Shown: in pieces, positions 62,701 through 64,000 of the stretch | Position numbering within the stretch: position 1 is the first letter of the stretch | Layout: every line of letters starts with the position of its first letter | Source: Lytechinus variegatus | Lineage: Eukaryota > Echinodermata > Echinoidea > Temnopleuroida > Toxopneustidae | Assembly: GCF_018143015.1 (NCBI RefSeq) | Contig: NC_054750.1 | Location: 9,452,501 to 9,516,500, forward strand | Length of the DNA: 64,000 nt | Direction of reading: 5' to 3' | Translations under genes and position numbers: made by a program | Notes under the pieces: generated by a model | What the model saw: the letters and a program-made list of their open reading frames with translations, nothing else | The model's database searches: none | Told to the model about the DNA's origin: nothing

Positions 62701-63307
62701 ATTTTATTATGAAATACACTTTTTGGGGGAAAAATACACTTTTTTTATCACAGAATACAATTTTTCATTCCCAGAGGTTGGCAGGTCTTGATTAGGACAA
62801 ATCTTTTTTTTTTTTACTCCCTGATCTTTCTAAGAAAAATTGAAAGGTGGTTGATAATGTGATGCACATTTATTAATTTCTTTACATTGAGGCAAATGTC
62901 ATCGGAGCAATTATTGCAGGAGAAATCACCATTATACTATTTTATTTTATGAAATCTGAAATACAGAGTTCAATTTGCCAGTAGTGTGCATTTACATTTT
63001 ATCTAAATAATTTAGAGCAATGGTAAAGTTTCTTCATTCAATGATTCTCCTTCTGTAGACACCTTCAAGATCAGACTCAAAACAGATCTATTCAATGGAC
63101 TGTAGTTCGATTCACTAATTCCATGTCACCCATCTGTTTTCTTTGTTTATTATAATTTCTTGCAATGTAATTTAACGTAATGTAATTTAATGTAATATTA
63201 TGCAACGTAATGTGATATAATTCATTTATAATCCTTATACTTGTATTGCTTTAAGATATAAATGTTAAGCGCTTAGAAACTATTGTAATAAGCGCTATAT
63301 AAATGTA

Positions 63308-63338
<31 letters not shown>

Positions 63339-64000
63339 TTATCCATTAATTAAATAATGATTTTTATCCCATTCAATGATTTTATACATTCAACAGTTCA
63401 ATTCATTTTTTGAGCAGAAATTATTATAAATATTCCCAAACTGTACTTTTGTGATGCCATCACTAACTGATTAGACACAACCCCAATCACTCTTTCCTGG
63501 AAAAAATTGAATTTCATTCATTAAAAGTAAAAAAATCAAATTGAGCATAAGTCTCTGACTATCACATTCATATGTCTCAATGATCAAGCTCCACCATACC
63601 TGTCAGACCTCCTAACAGTTCGCCAATCAATGTACAACACTCGGTCATCATCACATATCCCTCTTCACATCCCCCGGACATTCAAATTAGTAGGTGATAG
63701 GTCATTTTCTGTGTTTGCCCCCAAATATTGGAATAGATTACCCCATAAACTTAGGCAATGTTCTTCTACTGATGTGTTTAAGAAGATGCTTAAATCTCAT
63801 GTGTTTTAACATGTTTAATATATTGCAAGTAGTGTTTAATTTTGTGTAGTTTTGTTTTAAGCTTTTACCGATTGTATTTGTTTTGTCATTGTACAGCGCT
63901 TTGTAACTTTTAAAAAGCACTTAATAAGAAGTAATTATTATTATTAAGTACATCCTCTCTTCATTTTGTTGTTGTTGTACCACAGTGAAAGAGATCTTCA
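41780..64000 (+). CDS. TTC39: Tetratricopeptide repeat protein 39 family (A/B-like), 3' end outside window
   Basis: Coding exons: 41780-41881, 46884-46912 (29 nt), 52543-52647, 53599-53807, 54934-55066, 55911-56010, 56656-56721, 57435-57543, 59443-59570, 60174-60335, 61176-61382, 61768-61879, 62467-62596, and 63986 onward to the edge. All have AG/GT borders and compatible phases; 535 codons are visible. Residues 1-34 are Ser/acidic-rich. The conserved part starts at FQDAMENF and continues through MDLATAIEETTVALNLFLNN, EEVHAELCYAESLLERA, LPKRILKLLEFVGFSGNR, GTADGDIELA, FHHLCYWELMWCHAYKLDW, KQRIAGKSIPMEKFAV and IYIWNGFSILAKKKELLE. These match TTC39A/B proteins, which are helical TPR-like repeat scaffolds; human TTC39B is linked to HDL cholesterol and LXR turnover. 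Which paralogue group it belongs to is not resolved. The start ATG has a purine at -3, but an AG acceptor at 41749-41750 leads into an open frame, so translation could begin in an upstream exon. Confidence 0.94.
41907..42052. mobile_element. MITE with GGGCCCTGTTGCATGAAAG end, copy 1, TTC39 intron 1
   Basis: GTTACTATCATGGTAACTTT (left) pairs with AAAGTTACCATAATGGTAA (right). It sits 25 bp after the donor of the first visible TTC39 exon. Confidence 0.68.
42077..42227. mobile_element. MITE with GTGCAACAGGGCCC end, copy 2, TTC39 intron 1
   Basis: Diverged sister of the preceding MITE: AAAAGTTACTTTTATAGTAA at the left and AAAATAGTAACATTTGTGCA at the right, same orientation, about 25 bp away. Confidence 0.62.
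42317..42568. mobile_element. Truncated MITE of the AGGTCAACTCCACCTCAG family
   Basis: Matches the left half of 21692-22275 (ends, ATTCATCAAAATCAGATGTG, and the CACTCACTATAACTTTTGTT core). It breaks off near 42568 with no right end. Confidence 0.6.
43920..45080 (-). mobile_element. Decayed LINE, reverse transcriptase C-terminus and 3' UTR
   Basis: On the minus strand, 44826-44527 stays open and reads FKTLYESLIRPCLEHCCIAW and HIKLLKRIQNRYVRMM, typical of the C-terminal end of Jockey/CR1-type polymerases. Flanking parts (YAYKMDGDVL upstream, SSNNWNMLPSKVINS downstream) are in broken frames. It lies in TTC39 intron 1, antisense to the gene. Confidence 0.75.
45609..46204. mobile_element. Full-length diverged MITE, CAAGTCCTCTCCAACG / GGGGTGGACTTGATC ends
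   Basis: Same family as 21692-22275: ATCAAAATCGGATGTAAACT pairs with ATCTGATTTTGATAAAAT, with TGATGATGTCAT near both sides of the centre. The terminal TTAA is not preserved cleanly. Confidence 0.6.
46503..46830. repeat. Degenerate repeats of an AGACCAACTGGTTA phrase
   Basis: About ten loose copies in both orientations of words such as CCAGTTGGTC, AGACCAACTGGT, AGACGAAATGGTC and GACAAAGTGATG. A similar patch lies at 59030-59130. Function unknown. Confidence 0.45.
47177..47732. mobile_element. TTAA-flanked MITE, AGGGGTGGTCCAGGCTGAAA ends
   Basis: TTAA at 47173-47176 and 47733-47736. The ends AGGGGTGGTCCAGGCTGAAA and TTTCAGCCTGGACCACCCCT are perfect inverse copies. The arms continue with diverging similarity towards a central AT-rich region. 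It is the cleanest TTAA element in the window. Confidence 0.88.
48721..49289. mobile_element. MITE of the AGGTCAAGTCCATCCCAG family
   Basis: The ends AGGTCAAGTCCATCCCAG and GGATGGACTTGTCCT are inverse. It shares the TCACTCACTATTTCTTTTG and CACATGTTCAGGGAG blocks with 21692-22275. The flanking TTAA has decayed. Confidence 0.72.
49290..52542. other. TTC39 intron 2, right part; no element resolved
   Basis: AT-rich, with many ACATGTA words, a purine-rich run (49430-49520), a GT repeat (49869-49905) and a short hairpin at 51569-51625. No exon, RNA gene or transposon border was recognised. Confidence 0.4.
52740..53028 (+). mobile_element. tRNA-derived SINE, near complete
   Basis: The A box (TGGCACAGTGGATTAGTC) and B box (GGGTTCAAATCCC) of a tRNA-like head are spaced normally. 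The body carries CTTCAGCAAGAAATTAATCC and CACTCAACCCAGGTGAG, and the tail GCGCTATACAAGAACTG. It lies in TTC39 intron 3. Confidence 0.82.
54205..54515 (+). mobile_element. tRNA-derived SINE, second copy
   Basis: The tRNA-like head (GTGGTGTAGCAGTACTGACG; B box GTGTTCGAACCCC) is followed by the same body words as the copy at 52740 (TCAATCCACACATTGCCACT, CACCCAGGTGCTAATTGG) and an AAAGCGCTATATAAGTGCC tail ending in AT-rich repeats. Confidence 0.82.
54542..54925. mobile_element. TTAA-flanked MITE, copy B, abutting TTC39 exon 5
   Basis: TTAA at 54538-54541 and 54926-54929. The ends AGATAAATTCCAG and CTGGAATTTCTCT are inverse. It is the same 380-384 bp element as 20647-21026, in opposite orientation. 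The right end lies four bases before the AG (54932-54933) that begins exon 5 of TTC39. Confidence 0.85.
56795..56965. mobile_element. MITE with GTTTCATAAAGCTG ends in TTC39 intron 7
   Basis: Long, nearly perfect arms: AAGTTAAGAGCGACTTTAAG and CTTAAAGTCGCTCTTAACTT, plus GGTGATCCTTTCTT and AAGAAAGGATCACC, about 65 bp per arm. The spacer is only about 45 bp. Confidence 0.8.
57485..58909 (+). repeat. 96-bp minisatellite derived from the end of a TTC39 exon
   Basis: The first unit is real exon sequence (57485-57543) plus its donor and 37 bp of intron. Each unit is 59 bp exon-like (GTCTCCTATG ... TATTCG) plus 37 bp intron-like (GTTAGTACATCTGACATTAA ...). There are nine full or near-full units plus a final 59-bp exon-like copy (58851-58909). 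Type A ends TATTCG then GTTAGT; type B ends TATCCG then ATGAGT. From the third unit on the types alternate, making a 192 bp higher-order unit. The last copy ends TATTCG then GTGAGT. The second unit lacks 16 bp; the fourth is interrupted at 57790-58305. Confidence 0.93.
57790..58305. mobile_element. Compound palindromic insertion inside the minisatellite, TA duplication
   Basis: It interrupts the GTTACCATTCC part of one repeat unit; TA is duplicated (57788-57789 and 58306-58307). The left part has TTGTACAACGCC and inverse GGCGTTGTACAA (58130-58141). The right part has ACAAATAGCGAATA and inverse TATTCGCTATTTGT with long inner arms (58140-58304). Two elements seem to be joined or nested. Confidence 0.75.
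59134..59370 (+). mobile_element. 5'-truncated SINE
   Basis: Lacks the tRNA-like head but carries CTTCAGCAAGAAATTTATCC, CACTCAACCCAGGTGAG and CTTGAATGCTTGAGCACC, as in the copy at 52740. It is 72 bp upstream of TTC39 exon 9. Confidence 0.65.
60440..60615 (+). mobile_element. SINE fragment in TTC39 intron 10
   Basis: Shares CTTGAATGCTTGAGCCCCC and a GAGCACTATATAGATACTGC tail with the other SINE copies. The head and first body block are missing. Confidence 0.5.
60625..61130 (-). mobile_element. Penelope-like retroelement C-terminus (GIY-YIG region), degraded
   Basis: Read on the minus strand in shifting frames it gives YIGNGQTRKQKNARIS, DSSAVAEHAWNVG, VKEAIQIHLHPNNVNRDN and IPEEWLPIIRQH. This is the usual order at the C-terminal endonuclease end of Penelope-like elements. 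Several frameshifts and stops are present. It is antisense in TTC39 intron 10, and its upstream end borders an inverted repeat at about 61075-61110. Confidence 0.7.
63055..63345 (+). mobile_element. LINE/SINE 3' end fragment with (ATT)n tail
   Basis: ACCTTCAAGATCAGACTCAA (TFKIRLKTDLF in one frame) resembles the last residues of CR1-like polymerases. It is followed by a 3' region with AAGCGCTATATAAATGTAC and an (ATT)n tract (63312-63338). Confidence 0.55.
63541..63945 (+). mobile_element. CR1/L2-type LINE 3' end in the last visible TTC39 intron
   Basis: The frame reads LNDQAPPYLSDLL, YNTRSS, PRTFKLVGDRSFSVFAPKYW and NRLPHKLRQ, then VFKKMLKSHVF and a stop at about 63807. This is the standard C-terminus of CR1-like reverse transcriptases. 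The 3' UTR ends TGTACAGCGCTTTGTAAC with an ATT-rich tail. The copy is 5' truncated and ends about 40 bp before TTC39 exon 14. Confidence 0.75.

Overview
This is eukaryotic, intron-rich and AT-rich DNA. It holds three multi-exon genes of conserved animal families, buried in short inverted-repeat transposons, tRNA-derived SINEs and decayed retrotransposons. Protein similarity, intron density, the many terminal-inverted-repeat elements with identifiable target duplications, and frequent ACATGTA and GGGCCCTGTTGCA-type repeats point to an echinoderm, most likely a sea urchin. The species is inference. I see no bacterial operons, CRISPR array or rRNA.

Layout. (1) 3964-7738, minus strand: a complete five-exon TM2D1 gene (195 aa) for a small TM2-domain membrane protein. 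Its first intron carries a hAT-like element inside an ATC microsatellite. (2) 7739-23769: 16 kb with no convincing gene. It contains a LINE 3' end split by a 3.8 kb hAT-like element, a 1.25 kb GC-rich inverted-repeat element, a 541 bp hAT-like MITE, and TTAA-flanked (piggyBac-type) MITEs. (3) 23770-32966, plus strand: a complete four-exon holocytochrome c synthase gene (HCCS, 304 aa). Its last intron (7 kb) is almost filled by a 6.2 kb nested foldback made of tandem repeats. (4) 32967-41779: intergenic, with many palindromic elements. (5) 41780 to the right edge, plus strand: a TTC39-family tetratricopeptide gene. Fourteen coding exons (535 codons) are visible and the gene runs off the window.

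The three genes have unrelated roles: a TM2 membrane protein, mitochondrial heme attachment, and a TPR adaptor. They are independent neighbours, not a pathway. TM2D1 and HCCS are divergent but 16 kb apart.

The most unusual structures are: a 96-bp minisatellite in TTC39 built from the 3' end of a coding exon plus its splice donor, amplified about ten times in alternating variants and broken by another insertion; the HCCS intron foldback with GGTCATTTTGGCC motifs roughly every 150-220 bp; and a TTAA-flanked MITE that ends four bases before the splice AG of a TTC39 exon, so it supplies that acceptor's pyrimidine tract.
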